A stretch of DNA of 64,000 nt, from assembly GCF_000378505.1 (NCBI RefSeq), contig NZ_KB899989.1, forward strand, positions 236,321-300,320. Reading direction: 5' to 3'. Of the stretch, positions 1 to 8,292 are shown piece by piece. This stretch comes from Modicisalibacter luteus DSM 23508 (GTDB lineage: Bacteria > Pseudomonadota > Gammaproteobacteria > Pseudomonadales > Halomonadaceae). The first letter of the stretch is position 1; each line of letters starts with the position of its first letter. Under the pieces are notes generated by a model that was not told the origin of the DNA, ran no database searches, and was given only the letters and a program-made list of their open reading frames with translations. Made by a program: the position numbers and the translations under genes.

Positions 1-206
1 TTCTTGACGTGCTCGGCGATCTTGCGGAAGTGGGCGTTGCACGGCGTGAGCTCCGACCAGGTGTTGCAGATGCCGATGATCGGCTTGCCCTGGAATTCGT
101 GGTCGGGGATGCCCTGGTTCTTCATCCAGCTGCGGTACATGAAGCCGTTCTTGTCGGCGCTGCCGAACCAGGCGGCACTGCGAAGCGGGCGTTTCACATT
201 GGACAT
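1..206 (-). CDS. IlvD/Edd-family sugar-acid dehydratase (5-prime part only)
   Basis: The first 68 codons of a dehydratase whose remainder lies beyond the left edge. The N-terminus matches the sugar-acid branch of the dihydroxyacid/6-phosphogluconate dehydratase family, exemplified by L-arabonate dehydratase of Azospirillum. Cysteines at about residues 47 (GICNTW) and 56 (LTPCNAHF) fit the Fe-S cluster region of the family. These enzymes dehydrate aldonates to 2-keto-3-deoxyaldonates in the cytoplasm. The ATG at 206 lies 11 bases after the araH-type permease stop, so it is the distal gene of the importer operon. Substrate (L-arabonate or D-galactonate) is inferred from the neighbouring importer and aldose dehydrogenase. 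Confidence 0.85.
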   Translation of the reverse strand, partial: MSNVKRPLRSAAWFGSADKNGFMYRSWMKNQGIPDHEFQGKPIIGICNTWSELTPCNAHFRKIAEHVK

Positions 207-217
207 GAATCAGCTCC

Positions 218-1231
218 TTACGCCTTGGCTCGACGGGTCTGTTTCCAGCGGTCAAACATCACGGCCAGCAGCAGGATCGCCCCACGCACCAGGTACTGAT
301 AGAAAGTCGGCACGTTGAGCAGGCCCATGGCGTTCTGCACGCAGCCCATGATCAGTACGCCAACCAGCACGCCGGTAATAGACGCCACGCCACCTGACAG
401 CGATACGCCGCCCAGCACACAGGCCGAGATCACTGCGAGCTCCAGCCCCAGCGAAGTGTTGGGATCACCCAAGCCCATGCGTGAGGTCAGCAATACCCCA
501 GCGATACCGGCAACTACGCCCTGCAATGCGAACACGGTAATCTTGAGTCGACGTACATTGACCCCGGCCAGGCTCGCCGCCTCGGCGTTGCCACCGGTGG
601 CGAGCACGTTGCGCCCGAAAGCAGTCATATTGAGCAGTACGCCGAAAATCACGAAGCATATGATCATCGTCCACACCGGCAGGGTCAGGCCCAGGAAGGA
701 GGCACTGCCCAACTCGAAGAACCCCGGCACGGTGATCATCACCGCGTCACCTCCGGAGGTGATGTAGGCCAGGCCACGCACAAACTCCATGGCTGCCAGC
801 GTGGCGATCAGCGAATTGATGCCGAAGCGTGCCACCACGAAGCCGTTGAAGGCGCCGACCGCGCCGCCGGCGGCTACACCGCCGAGCACTCCGATGACTA
901 CACTGCCCGAAGTCGATGTGATGACCGCGGCTACCACGCCGGCAAAAGCGACGATCGAGGCCACAGAAAGATCGACTTCGCCCAGCGCCAGCACCATCAT
1001 CATGGTCGTGGCGATAGTGCCGATCAGTGTCACCGATAGCAGCAGACCGACGATGTTGCGTCCGGTCAGAAAGTCGGGCACCAGTACCGAAAGGCCGATG
1101 AACAGCAAGATAAAGATGGCAATCAAGCCAGAGGTGTCGAGCAGCGTGCGCAGCGCCTTGGGCATTCCTGCGTGACCAGATGCGCCACCGCTCGGCGCAG
1201 TGCCGGCCTTGGCCAATTTTTCGGTAGACAT
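218..1231 (-). CDS. araH: Sugar ABC transporter permease, AraH type
   Basis: A 337-residue inner-membrane permease of the ribose/arabinose (BPD_transp_2) family with about ten hydrophobic segments. Conserved stretches resemble E. coli AraH: GEVDLSVASIVAFAG near 85-100, ATLAAMEFVRGLAYI, FGRNVLATGGNAEAA and a C-terminal VRGAILLLAVMFDRWKQ. It would form the channel for sugar delivered by the AraF-type binding protein, powered by the AraG-type ATPase upstream. The first 25 residues are a variable Gly/Ala-rich cytoplasmic tail. Order is binding protein, ATPase, permease, dehydratase with short gaps, so one transcript is likely. L-arabinose is the best guess of substrate; D-galactose or related sugars remain possible. 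Confidence 0.9.
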   Translation of the reverse strand: MSTEKLAKAGTAPSGGASGHAGMPKALRTLLDTSGLIAIFILLFIGLSVLVPDFLTGRNIVGLLLSVTLIGTIATTMMMVLALGEVDLSVASIVAFAGVVAAVITSTSGSVVIGVLGGVAAGGAVGAFNGFVVARFGINSLIATLAAMEFVRGLAYITSGGDAVMITVPGFFELGSASFLGLTLPVWTMIICFVIFGVLLNMTAFGRNVLATGGNAEAASLAGVNVRRLKITVFALQGVVAGIAGVLLTSRMGLGDPNTSLGLELAVISACVLGGVSLSGGVASITGVLVGVLIMGCVQNAMGLLNVPTFYQYLVRGAILLLAVMFDRWKQTRRAKA

Positions 1232-1254
1232 GTTCTTGTCCTCTTCGAATCGGA

Positions 1255-2748
1255 TCAGGCCGGCAGCGCCAGGCCCAGGAGTCGTTCAGGAGTGGCCTCA
1301 TCGCGAGGCAGGATGTCGATCAGTTCGCCATCGCGCATTACGCCGACTCGGTCACAGATCGAGCTGACCTCGGCGAGGTCGCTGGAAATTACTACGACGC
1401 TCTTGCCCTGCTCGGCCAGGTCGTAGAGCAAGGAGTAGATATCGCGGCGGGCACCGACATCGATACCGCGGGTTGGCTCGTCCATCACGAACAGTTCGAT
1501 TTCTTCGGAGAGCCAGCGCGCCAGGATGACCTTCTGCTGATTGCCGCCCGACAGCGTACTGATGCGTGTGCGCGGGCCAGGCGTCTTGATGCTCAGGCGC
1601 TGGATGTAATCGGTGGCGTTGGCGGCTTCACGCGCAGGATTGCGGAAAACGCCCCAGCGTCTGAAGAAACGCCGGCAGCTGATGTTGAGGTTGTCGGCTA
1701 CACTAGCCACCGGAAAGATGCCCTGCGACTTGCGGTCCTCAGGACACATGGCGATGCCGGCACGAATGGCCTCGTGGGGGCTGTCGAAGCGTCGTTCCTC
1801 GCCGGCGAAACGCACCACCCCCTCGCTGGCTTTCTCGACGCCACACACCAGGCGCATCAGTTCGCTGCGCCCGGCGCCGACCAACCCGAACAGGCCTAGC
1901 ACCTCGCCGCGCCGTACCTCGAAGCTGATCGGTTTGCGTACGCCGTGTCCAAGCAGCCCCTCGACACGCATCAGCGGCTCGCCTACCTGCCGCGACCGGT
2001 AGCCATAGACATCCTCGATCTCGCGCCCGACCATCTCGCTAACCAGCGTGTCATGGTCGAGCCCCGCCAAGGACTCGTGAGTACGAATGTGTTGACCGTC
2101 ACGGAAAACGGTGACGGCGTCGCACATTTCGAAAACTTCTTCCATGCGGTGGGTGACGTACAACACCACCCGTCCTTCGTCGCGCAGGCGCGCCACGATC
2201 CGCTTTAGGTGCCGTATCTCCTGCACCGAGAGGCTGCTGGTAGGCTCATCGAAGGCGATGATCCGGGCATCACGCAACAGGGCTCGGCCGATCTCGATCA
2301 TTTGCTGCTGGCCGATCGAAAGATCGCGAACCTTGGTCGAGGGATGAATGCCCTCTTCCCCCAAATCGTGCAGTACCTTGACAGCCCGCTCACGTAACTG
2401 ACGCCGGTCAATGAAGCCTCGACGCTCGGGCAATTGGCCAAGCAGAAGGTTCTCCGCCACCGACAGGTTGGGGGATAGCGTCAGTTCCTGGTAGATGATG
2501 GCGATACCCTGTGCCAGGGCCTCACGCGCGTTGGCGAACACATGACGCTCACCATCGATCCACAGCGCCCCGGCGGTCACCTTGTTGACGCCACTTAGCA
2601 CTTTGAGCAAAGTCGACTTGCCGGCGCCATTCTCGCCCATCAGTGCGTGCACCTCGCCCGACTTGGCACCGAAACTGACGCCGTCGAGTGCGCGCACGCC
2701 GGGGAACTCGACGGTAACTCCGTCGATCCGAAGATAGGGTTCGCTCAT
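1255..2748 (-). CDS. araG: Sugar ABC transporter ATPase, AraG type (tandem ATP-binding domains)
   Basis: A 497-residue fusion of two ABC ATPase domains, as usual for carbohydrate uptake family 2 importers. Domain 1 has Walker A GENGAGKST at 38-46, Q-loop YQE at 86-88, signature LSIGQ at 143-147 and Walker B DEPT at 167-170. Domain 2 has the usual degenerate P-loop GLVGAGRSE at 288-296, signature LSGGNQQ at 399-405 and DEPT at 423-426. It energises sugar import with the AraH-type permease and AraF-type binding protein. The ATG is preceded at a short distance by GGAGTCC. Length is normal for the family. Confidence 0.93.
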   Translation of the reverse strand: MSEPYLRIDGVTVEFPGVRALDGVSFGAKSGEVHALMGENGAGKSTLLKVLSGVNKVTAGALWIDGERHVFANAREALAQGIAIIYQELTLSPNLSVAENLLLGQLPERRGFIDRRQLRERAVKVLHDLGEEGIHPSTKVRDLSIGQQQMIEIGRALLRDARIIAFDEPTSSLSVQEIRHLKRIVARLRDEGRVVLYVTHRMEEVFEMCDAVTVFRDGQHIRTHESLAGLDHDTLVSEMVGREIEDVYGYRSRQVGEPLMRVEGLLGHGVRKPISFEVRRGEVLGLFGLVGAGRSELMRLVCGVEKASEGVVRFAGEERRFDSPHEAIRAGIAMCPEDRKSQGIFPVASVADNLNISCRRFFRRWGVFRNPAREAANATDYIQRLSIKTPGPRTRISTLSGGNQQKVILARWLSEEIELFVMDEPTRGIDVGARRDIYSLLYDLAEQGKSVVVISSDLAEVSSICDRVGVMRDGELIDILPRDEATPERLLGLALPA

Positions 2749-2815
2749 GGGATGGACTCCACTGGAGTGAGACAGATCCCGCCCAAGGCCTATCGCGCCA
2801 TGGACGGGCGGATGC

Positions 2816-3811
2816 TTACAGGTTCAGGTCCTGGCGTACCTGCTCCCAGTTGTCTCGGGTCATCAGGGTTCCGGTGGTTTCGGTATTGGCCGGTGGCTTC
2901 TCGCCCTCGGTGATCCACTGGTAGAGATTCTCTGCAGTCTGCTGTCCGTGCATGGTGGAGCTCACTGCCACGGTGCCATGGAAGCCGGTTGGCTTCTCGC
3001 GGGAGAACTCGGCGAATGCCGCCCCGGACCCATTGATACCCACGCCAATGACTTGGTCGGGGCTCAGGCCATACTGCTCGCTGGCACGTACGCCACCCAG
3101 TACGCTTTCCTCGTTGAGCGCATAGATCACCCAATGCTCATAATCGCCGTTCTTGGAAAGAACCGGCGATGCCGCTGCGAAAGCGCTGCTGGTATCGGTA
3201 TTCTGTTGCGGCGCATCGAAGATATTTGCCTGCTTGAAGCCGGCCTTGAGTAGCGCATCGGTGGCACCGTCGGTGCGTTCCTTGGCGGTAGGGAGCTCAT
3301 AGTTGGTAATGCGCAGCGCAGCGACATTCTCGGAATCCCAGCCGCGCGCTTTCATCTCCTCGGCGATGGCATTGCCGACCTGCTGGCCGATCTTGTAGCC
3401 CGACATACCCAGATGCGGCACGTCTTCCATGGGCTGGCCATCGGGCCCGACAAAGCGGTCGTCGACCGTCACGACCTTCATGCCGTACTGCTTGGCGCGG
3501 TTCATGATCGCCGGTCCCAGGCGCACGTCAGGCGGGCAGATCACGAACCCCTGAGCGCCCTGGGAATTCAGGTTATCGATGGCGCTGAGCACCTGCTGGC
3601 CATCTTCACCGGCCAACCTGACCACATCAAAGCCCATCTCTTCGCCCAGCTGGGTGGCGGCATCCTGTTCATTGATGAACCAGGCCTGCTCGGGCTTCTT
3701 GACGATAAACCCCATCTTGACGTCGTCTTCAGCGGCCTGTGCAGCACTGAACGTACCGAGTGCTAGACCAACACTCAGTACCAGGCGAGAAAGGGAGTTA
3801 TTGAATGACAT
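2816..3811 (-). CDS. araF: Periplasmic sugar-binding protein, AraF type
   Basis: A 331-residue periplasmic binding protein. The ATG at 3811 is chosen because AGGAG precedes it and it opens a typical signal peptide with cleavage after AQA at about residue 26; an in-frame extension to 3946 lacks both. The mature part resembles E. coli AraF: MGFIVKKPEQAWF at the start, GAQGFVICPPD, KVVTVDDRFV, ESVLGGVRASEQYG and VIGVGINGSGA. It delivers the sugar to the AraGH-type complex. It is the first gene of the operon, and the region upstream (3812-4048) should carry the promoter. Ligand L-arabinose is likely by similarity; D-galactose or D-fucose may also bind, as for AraF and GbpR-regulated binding proteins. 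Confidence 0.92.
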   Translation of the reverse strand: MSFNNSLSRLVLSVGLALGTFSAAQAAEDDVKMGFIVKKPEQAWFINEQDAATQLGEEMGFDVVRLAGEDGQQVLSAIDNLNSQGAQGFVICPPDVRLGPAIMNRAKQYGMKVVTVDDRFVGPDGQPMEDVPHLGMSGYKIGQQVGNAIAEEMKARGWDSENVAALRITNYELPTAKERTDGATDALLKAGFKQANIFDAPQQNTDTSSAFAAASPVLSKNGDYEHWVIYALNEESVLGGVRASEQYGLSPDQVIGVGINGSGAAFAEFSREKPTGFHGTVAVSSTMHGQQTAENLYQWITEGEKPPANTETTGTLMTRDNWEQVRQDLNL

Positions 3812-4048
3812 CAGGCAAGACTCCTTACCCCCAGGGGGCATTCTTGTTTTCCGGACTCGACATGAGCATGTCATTGTTACGTTGCTGACAATAGATAACG
3901 CGCAAATAACCCACCAATACCCCTTTCCGGAAACCGTCATATACATACCGGTATCACGGCGATAGGAGCCCTTTTGCCATGGGCAGAGTGAGTTTTAAAT
4001 GAGGAGCTGACTTGCGACTAAAGTCTTCTTAGCCTTTTGGCGAGTCAT
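3812..4048. promoter_or_regulatory. Upstream region of the araF-led operon with two short palindromes
   Basis: A 237-bp non-coding stretch between the araF start and the aldose epimerase terminator. I see a CCCCC-A-GGGGG dyad at 3828-3838, just upstream of the araF Shine-Dalgarno sequence, and a perfect 10-bp palindrome ATACCGGTAT at 3945-3954. Either could be a control element: the first as an RNA hairpin next to the ribosome binding site, the second as an operator for the nearby LysR regulator. No clear -35/-10 pair was found. Assignment is inference only. Confidence 0.35.
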
Positions 4049-4076
4049 AAAAAACCGGTGGCAATAAGCACACCGG
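4049..4076 (-). terminator. Rho-independent terminator after the aldose 1-epimerase gene
   Basis: On the minus strand a CCGGTG/CACCGG stem (4071-4076 with 4055-4060) around a 10-base loop is followed by six T residues. It sits 26 bases past the epimerase stop and separates that gene from the araF operon. Confidence 0.75.
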
Positions 4077-4102
4077 CTCTCGTAGTGAAGATGTATTAGT
4101 CG

Positions 4103-5296
4103 CTATTCTCCTAGGGAAGGCTGGGCAGAAAAGCGATAGATCGTATGAGAGCGATAAGTCTCCCCGGGACGCAATATCGTTGGAGGAAATTTCTCCTGGT
4201 TGGGGGAGTTAGGGAAATGCTGCGTTTCCAAAGCGAACCCTGAACGATGTCCATAAGTCTCGCCCTGCTTACCGGTTAATTGGCCATCAAGAAAGTTGCC
4301 AGAGTAGAACTGAATTCCCGGCTCGGTAGTTTCCACCTCGAGAACACGGCCACTGTCCGGCTCCCAGACTCGGGCAGCCAGTACCAGCTCATCGCTCTGT
4401 GGTGACTCTCGTTTGAGCACGAAATTATGGTCGTAACCCTTGCCGAAGGTCAGCTGTTGATTGTCTTGCTCGATACGCTCGCCGATCGGCGTCGGCTCGG
4501 TAAAGTCAAAGGGCGTCCCATCGACGGGACGAATCTCACCGGTAGGAATCAAGTTATCATTCACCGGCGTGAACGCTTCGGCATTGAGCATTAAATAATG
4601 GTCAAGAACGCTGCCACTCCCTTCGCCATCGAGGTTGAAGTAGCTGTGCTGGGTCAAATTGACCGGAGTAGGTTTCGTCGCGGTGGCGCGGTAAGTGATG
4701 TCCAACTCATCGGCATCGGTCAGTGTGTAGGTAACCTCGGTTTCGAGCTCGCCCGGATAACCTTCTTCTCCGTCGGGGCTAATGTATGAAAGGATGACAC
4801 CAACACCATTCTCATCTTCGAAAGGCTTCGCGTTCCATAGCACTTGATCAAAGCCCTTATCGCCGCCATGAAGATGGTTGTTACCATCATTGGTTGCCAG
4901 CTGATAGTCCGTACCGTTCAAGGTGAACTTTCCCCCGGCGATGCGATTGCCATAACGACCAATGATTGCACCAAAATAGGGATTGGCCTGGCGATAGGTA
5001 TCGGACAGGTAGCCTTCCAGAGAATTGAAGCCCAACACAATATCTTCAAAATTCCCTTGAGCATCGGGGGTCTTAAGAGAGACGATGATGCCACCGTAAT
5101 TGATGACACGCATCGTGATTCCATTAGCATTGGTAAGGCGATAAACTTCGACGATTCGTCCATCGGGAAGCTTGCCGAATGTCGACTTTTCGACGCCTGA
5201 TGTTTCACTGTTATTATCGCTGGCTTGAGCTACGTTCAGCAGGGTAGCCACGCCAGCCGTCAGTGCTAGCCATGGGAAGGTAGAGAGTCGAGACAT
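4103..5296 (-). CDS. galM: Secreted aldose 1-epimerase (mutarotase)
   Basis: A 397-residue galactose-mutarotase-family protein that interconverts alpha and beta anomers of aldoses. The ATG at 5296 follows AGGAG and begins a signal peptide (hydrophobic stretch at 8-22, then AQAS), so the enzyme is probably periplasmic rather than cytosolic. Family motifs are present: NNHLHGGDKGFD at 139-150, the catalytic His in TQHSYFNLDG (H217) and the catalytic Glu in FALETQHFPNSPNQ (E357). In the periplasm it would supply the right anomer to the binding protein or to an aldose dehydrogenase. By eye it is clearly more AT-rich than its neighbours. It is monocistronic, with its own terminator, and divergent from the gbpR-like gene. 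Confidence 0.92.
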   Translation of the reverse strand: MSRLSTFPWLALTAGVATLLNVAQASDNNSETSGVEKSTFGKLPDGRIVEVYRLTNANGITMRVINYGGIIVSLKTPDAQGNFEDIVLGFNSLEGYLSDTYRQANPYFGAIIGRYGNRIAGGKFTLNGTDYQLATNDGNNHLHGGDKGFDQVLWNAKPFEDENGVGVILSYISPDGEEGYPGELETEVTYTLTDADELDITYRATATKPTPVNLTQHSYFNLDGEGSGSVLDHYLMLNAEAFTPVNDNLIPTGEIRPVDGTPFDFTEPTPIGERIEQDNQQLTFGKGYDHNFVLKRESPQSDELVLAARVWEPDSGRVLEVETTEPGIQFYSGNFLDGQLTGKQGETYGHRSGFALETQHFPNSPNQEKFPPTILRPGETYRSHTIYRFSAQPSLGE

Positions 5297-5327
5297 AATA
5301 TAAGGCTCCTGTCTGCCGTTCGGAAAT

Positions 5328-5356
5328 TGTGTAGTTATTGCCGCTTTGGGAGTCAA
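5328..5356 (-). promoter_or_regulatory. Candidate sigma-70 promoter of the aldose epimerase gene
   Basis: On the minus strand TTGACT (5351-5356) is separated by 17 bases from TACACA (5328-5333). A start site about 7 bases on would give a leader of about 25 bases. The -35 is good and the -10 weak. Confidence 0.4.
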
Positions 5357-5446
5357 GGCACACTCCGTTTTTTACGGTAGACGGCCGGGGAAGGCCTCAC
5401 TAATCACACTCTTTATAAAAACAGATATCACATTGGCTATCGATCA

Positions 5447-6424
5447 ATGAACAGAAAGCACACGATGGGGGCACTGCCTCCCGACTGGTTTCTTCGCGTA
5501 AGACTAAAGTTACGCCATTTACAGTTATTTCTTGCCCTGGACGAGCATCGCAATCTGCACCGGGCTGCAGCCAGCCTGGCGATGAGCCAGCCGGCGGCCT
5601 CCAAGTTGCTTGGCGATCTCGAAAACCAGTTGGGTGTGGCCCTGTTCGACCGCCATTCACGCGGGGTCATACCCAACTGGTATGGCGAGATCATGGTGCG
5701 CCATGCCCGTAGCATCCTCTCCGAATTGCATCACACGGGGGACGAACTCAATGCTTTGCGCGAAGGCAATGCCGGCGTGGTCTCGGTGGGCACGGTAATG
5801 GCGCCGGCAGTAACGCTGCTGACCAGCGCTATTGAGCGTGTGCATCGCGATCTGCCGGGGCTTAAGGTGCGAGTCGACGTGGACGTCAGCAAATCGCTGA
5901 TACCACGCCTGATGCAAGGGGAATTCGACTTCGCCATCACCCGCATTCCGGAAGGGTTTTCCACGGAGCACTTCGTTTTTGAGGAAATCGGCGAAGAAGA
6001 GATCTGTTTCGTGTGTCGGGAAGGGCATCCCCTGGCAGGCAAGGCGCAGCCCACGCTCGCGGACATGGTGCCTTACCCATGGTCACTGCAGCCACCAGGC
6101 GCCCTGATGCGCCAGCGGGTCGAGCACCTGTTGATGCATCATGGTATTGAAGCGCCCGACCGGATCGTGGACACGCCCGATGTACTGGTATCACTGGCCT
6201 TGGTCGCCAAGTCCGATGCCTTGACGGTGACAACGCGCGAGGTGGCCGACCTGTTATGCGCGCCACAGCGGTTTCGCATCCTGCCTTTCACCGAAACGCT
6301 AAGTGTCCAGCCTTATGGCCTGGTCAGCCTACGCAAGCAGCGCTTGTCCCCTGGCGCCGGTGCGCTGATGAGCACTCTCCGCGAAATCATCGCCCACCAG
6401 CGCCAGATGGTCGTGGCTACCTAG
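5447..6424 (+). CDS. gbpR: LysR-type regulator, GbpR-like (sugar catabolism)
   Basis: A 325-residue LysR-family activator or repressor. The HTH is near residues 20-75 (LRHLQLFLALDEHRNLHRAA, then SQPAASKLLGDLENQLG); the rest is a periplasmic-binding-like effector domain. The opening PPDWFLRVRLKLRHLQLFL is typical of the galactose-binding-protein regulators (GbpR) of Rhizobiales and Azospirillum, which control sugar-binding-protein operons in response to arabinose, galactose or fucose. It diverges from the mutarotase gene, and its stop shares the CTAG at 6421-6424 with the convergent dehydrogenase gene. The first ATG is at 5447; an internal ATG at 5465 is an equally possible start because neither has a strong ribosome binding site. 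Confidence 0.85.
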   Translation: MNRKHTMGALPPDWFLRVRLKLRHLQLFLALDEHRNLHRAAASLAMSQPAASKLLGDLENQLGVALFDRHSRGVIPNWYGEIMVRHARSILSELHHTGDELNALREGNAGVVSVGTVMAPAVTLLTSAIERVHRDLPGLKVRVDVDVSKSLIPRLMQGEFDFAITRIPEGFSTEHFVFEEIGEEEICFVCREGHPLAGKAQPTLADMVPYPWSLQPPGALMRQRVEHLLMHHGIEAPDRIVDTPDVLVSLALVAKSDALTVTTREVADLLCAPQRFRILPFTETLSVQPYGLVSLRKQRLSPGAGALMSTLREIIAHQRQMVVAT

Positions 6425-7353
6425 CTCTCGTCGTGGAACGGCGCCACCGTCTCGCGCCGCCCCAGCAGGAAGGCATCGGCGACATGACGTAGTGGCGCTA
6501 CGTCGACCTCACTCTCACAACGGGCAACAAGCTCGGCGAAGCGCGCATAAAGGCCAGGATATTCCTGTTCAGGCGCCTCGTGCTCCAACCGGTCATCAAT
6601 GAACATCTGGCTCCCCCCCTTACGCAGGGTCAGGTTGCCGGCATCGGTCTCGATGTGGATATCCCAGGTCTGCGGACCAGTCTGCAGGAAGTCGAGGTCC
6701 GCCGTGATCGGTGTTTCTTCACTGTCGCTGAAGCGGAGCTTGGCAGCAATGGGCGCTTGGCAATTCTCGGGCACCTTTAGCGTGCCTTCACGCAGGAAGA
6801 AACTGCGCGGCAGGATCGCGGTGACGATCGACAGGGCATTGATGGCCGGGTCGAACACGCCCATGCCGCCCGGCTCCCAGATCCAACGCTGCCCCGGGTG
6901 CCAGACGCGCACGTCCTCTTTCCACTCGATGTGTACCTTGCTTATCTGGCGCGAGGCCAACCACTTCCGAGCGGGTGCTACCGTTGGTGCATGGCGTGAA
7001 TGCCAAGTGGCGAACAGGCTGCCCGGCGAGGCCTCGGCCAGTCTCGTCAAGTCCTCGACCTCGCTGAGCGTAGCGCCCGGGGGCTTCTCCAGCATCACGT
7101 GCTTGCCGGCCTGCAACGCTTGACGGGCCTGGCCATAGCGCACCGTGGGCGGCGTGCACAGAGAGACGGCGTCGAGCTCAGGCACGCCGGCCAACATTTC
7201 CTCGAGCGTCGCAAAATTGGCGGCATCCTCAAGGGAAGCATTGCGGCTGGCCACCGCAACTAACTCGAAGTCGGGATTGGCCGCCAGGGCGGGCAGATGC
7301 TGGTCACGGGCAATCTTGCCCAGGCCGACGATACCGATCTTGATGGGGGGCAT
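6421..7353 (-). CDS. Aldose 1-dehydrogenase, Gfo/Idh/MocA family (L-arabinose/D-galactose)
   Basis: A 310-residue NAD(P)-dependent dehydrogenase. The Rossmann motif IGIVGLGKIARDQHLPAL starts at residue 6 and the family EKPPG motif is at 89-93, followed by WHSRHAPTVAPARKWLA and EDVRVWHPGQRWIWEPGG. These closely resemble L-arabinose 1-dehydrogenase of Azospirillum and D-galactose 1-dehydrogenase of Pseudomonas fluorescens, which oxidise the sugar to its lactone as the first step of the non-phosphorylative pathway. The sugar-acid dehydratase at the left edge would act two steps later. No lactonase is visible in the window. I chose ATG 7353 because the conserved N-terminus starts there. Confidence 0.85.
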   Translation of the reverse strand: MPPIKIGIVGLGKIARDQHLPALAANPDFELVAVASRNASLEDAANFATLEEMLAGVPELDAVSLCTPPTVRYGQARQALQAGKHVMLEKPPGATLSEVEDLTRLAEASPGSLFATWHSRHAPTVAPARKWLASRQISKVHIEWKEDVRVWHPGQRWIWEPGGMGVFDPAINALSIVTAILPRSFFLREGTLKVPENCQAPIAAKLRFSDSEETPITADLDFLQTGPQTWDIHIETDAGNLTLRKGGSQMFIDDRLEHEAPEQEYPGLYARFAELVARCESEVDVAPLRHVADAFLLGRRETVAPFHDES

Positions 7354-7426
7354 GTCCTGTTGCCTTATGTCGCTGAAAAAACGTCCCGACACCATAGCGG
7401 CCCCGCGCCGTCAGGGCCAATAACCG

Positions 7427-7450
7427 TTCGGCCATGTCTTCATGGCCGGA
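7427..7450 (-). terminator. Stem-loop downstream of mtgA
   Basis: CGGCCATG (7429-7436) and CATGGCCG (7441-7448) form a perfect 8-bp stem with a TCTT loop, extendable by a GU and an AU pair. It lies 21 bases past the mtgA stop. No T-run follows on the minus strand, so termination is uncertain. Confidence 0.4.
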
Positions 7451-7470
7451 TCGCTATCGTTGCAGCCCCG

Positions 7471-8181
7471 TCATGGCTCAAGACGCTCGAGATAGCGCAC
7501 CCCACCAAGCTGTCGCATCTGACGTTGGATCCACTGACTGCGTTGCAGAACGTACGACGAAGGTCGTGAGGCGCTCCACTCTCGAGGGTTGGGCAGGATG
7601 GCCGCCAGTCGGCTGGCCTGGGTAGTGTTGAGTTCGGATGCCGAAACACCGAAATAGTGTTGGGCAGCCGCCTCAAGACCGAACACGCCGTTATCCCACT
7701 CGGCAATGTTGAGATAGACCTCAAGGATACGCTCCTTGGGCCAGAGCAGCTCAATGAGTACCGTGAACCAGGCTTCCAGTGCCTTGCGCAACCAGTTGCG
7801 CCCGGTCCACAGGAACAGGTTCTTGGCTGTTTGCTGGGAGATGGTACTGGCACCCCGGAGATTGTCGCCCGAGCGCCATGCCATCAGCGCCTTGCGCATT
7901 TGGTCGAAATCGAAGCCGTAGTGCTGCGGAAACTTCTGATCCTCGGCCGCGATTACTGCCAGCTTGGCCTGGTCCGATAGACGCTCCCAAGGCGTCCAGT
8001 CATGCCGGATGTTCAACGACTCCGCCGATACCCAAGATTGTACCTTGCGCTCGACCATGACCATCGAGCCGAACACCGGCACCACACGCAACAGCAACAC
8101 CAGCAGCACCGAGACAGTAACGAAGCCGGCAATGGCGATAAGGAAATAGCGTAGTACCCGGCGCGGCCAGCCCTGCGTCAT
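7471..8181 (-). CDS. mtgA: Monofunctional peptidoglycan glycosyltransferase
   Basis: A 236-residue glycosyltransferase family 51 enzyme that polymerises lipid II into glycan strands at the outer face of the inner membrane. One N-terminal membrane anchor spans about residues 12-34. GT51 motifs are in order: AVIAAEDQKFPQHYGFD with the catalytic Glu at 80, GASTISQQTAKNLFLW at 110-125 and KERILEVYLNIAEWDNGVFG at 149-168. There is no transpeptidase domain, so it is the monofunctional form, and the length is normal. ATG 8181 (with AAGAG upstream) is preferred over an in-frame TTG at 8223. Confidence 0.93.
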   Translation of the reverse strand: MTQGWPRRVLRYFLIAIAGFVTVSVLLVLLLRVVPVFGSMVMVERKVQSWVSAESLNIRHDWTPWERLSDQAKLAVIAAEDQKFPQHYGFDFDQMRKALMAWRSGDNLRGASTISQQTAKNLFLWTGRNWLRKALEAWFTVLIELLWPKERILEVYLNIAEWDNGVFGLEAAAQHYFGVSASELNTTQASRLAAILPNPREWSASRPSSYVLQRSQWIQRQMRQLGGVRYLERLEP

Positions 8182-8222
8182 GTCATGAACTCTTATCGGT
8201 AACGGACGCGCCCAGTATAACA

Positions 8223-8264
8223 ATGCCGGCCACGGGTTTCGGCGGGACTACCCATGGCCGGCAT
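8223..8264. terminator. Long-armed inverted repeat between S-formylglutathione hydrolase and mtgA genes
   Basis: ATGCCGGCCA (8223-8232) and TGGCCGGCAT (8255-8264) are perfect 10-base arms around 22 bases. It lies 28 bases past the hydrolase stop and upstream of mtgA. It could act as a terminator stem or mRNA-stabilising hairpin; no T-run is seen. Confidence 0.4.
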
Positions 8265-8292
8265 CAAAACGCCAGTCGGCATTCAAGACGTT

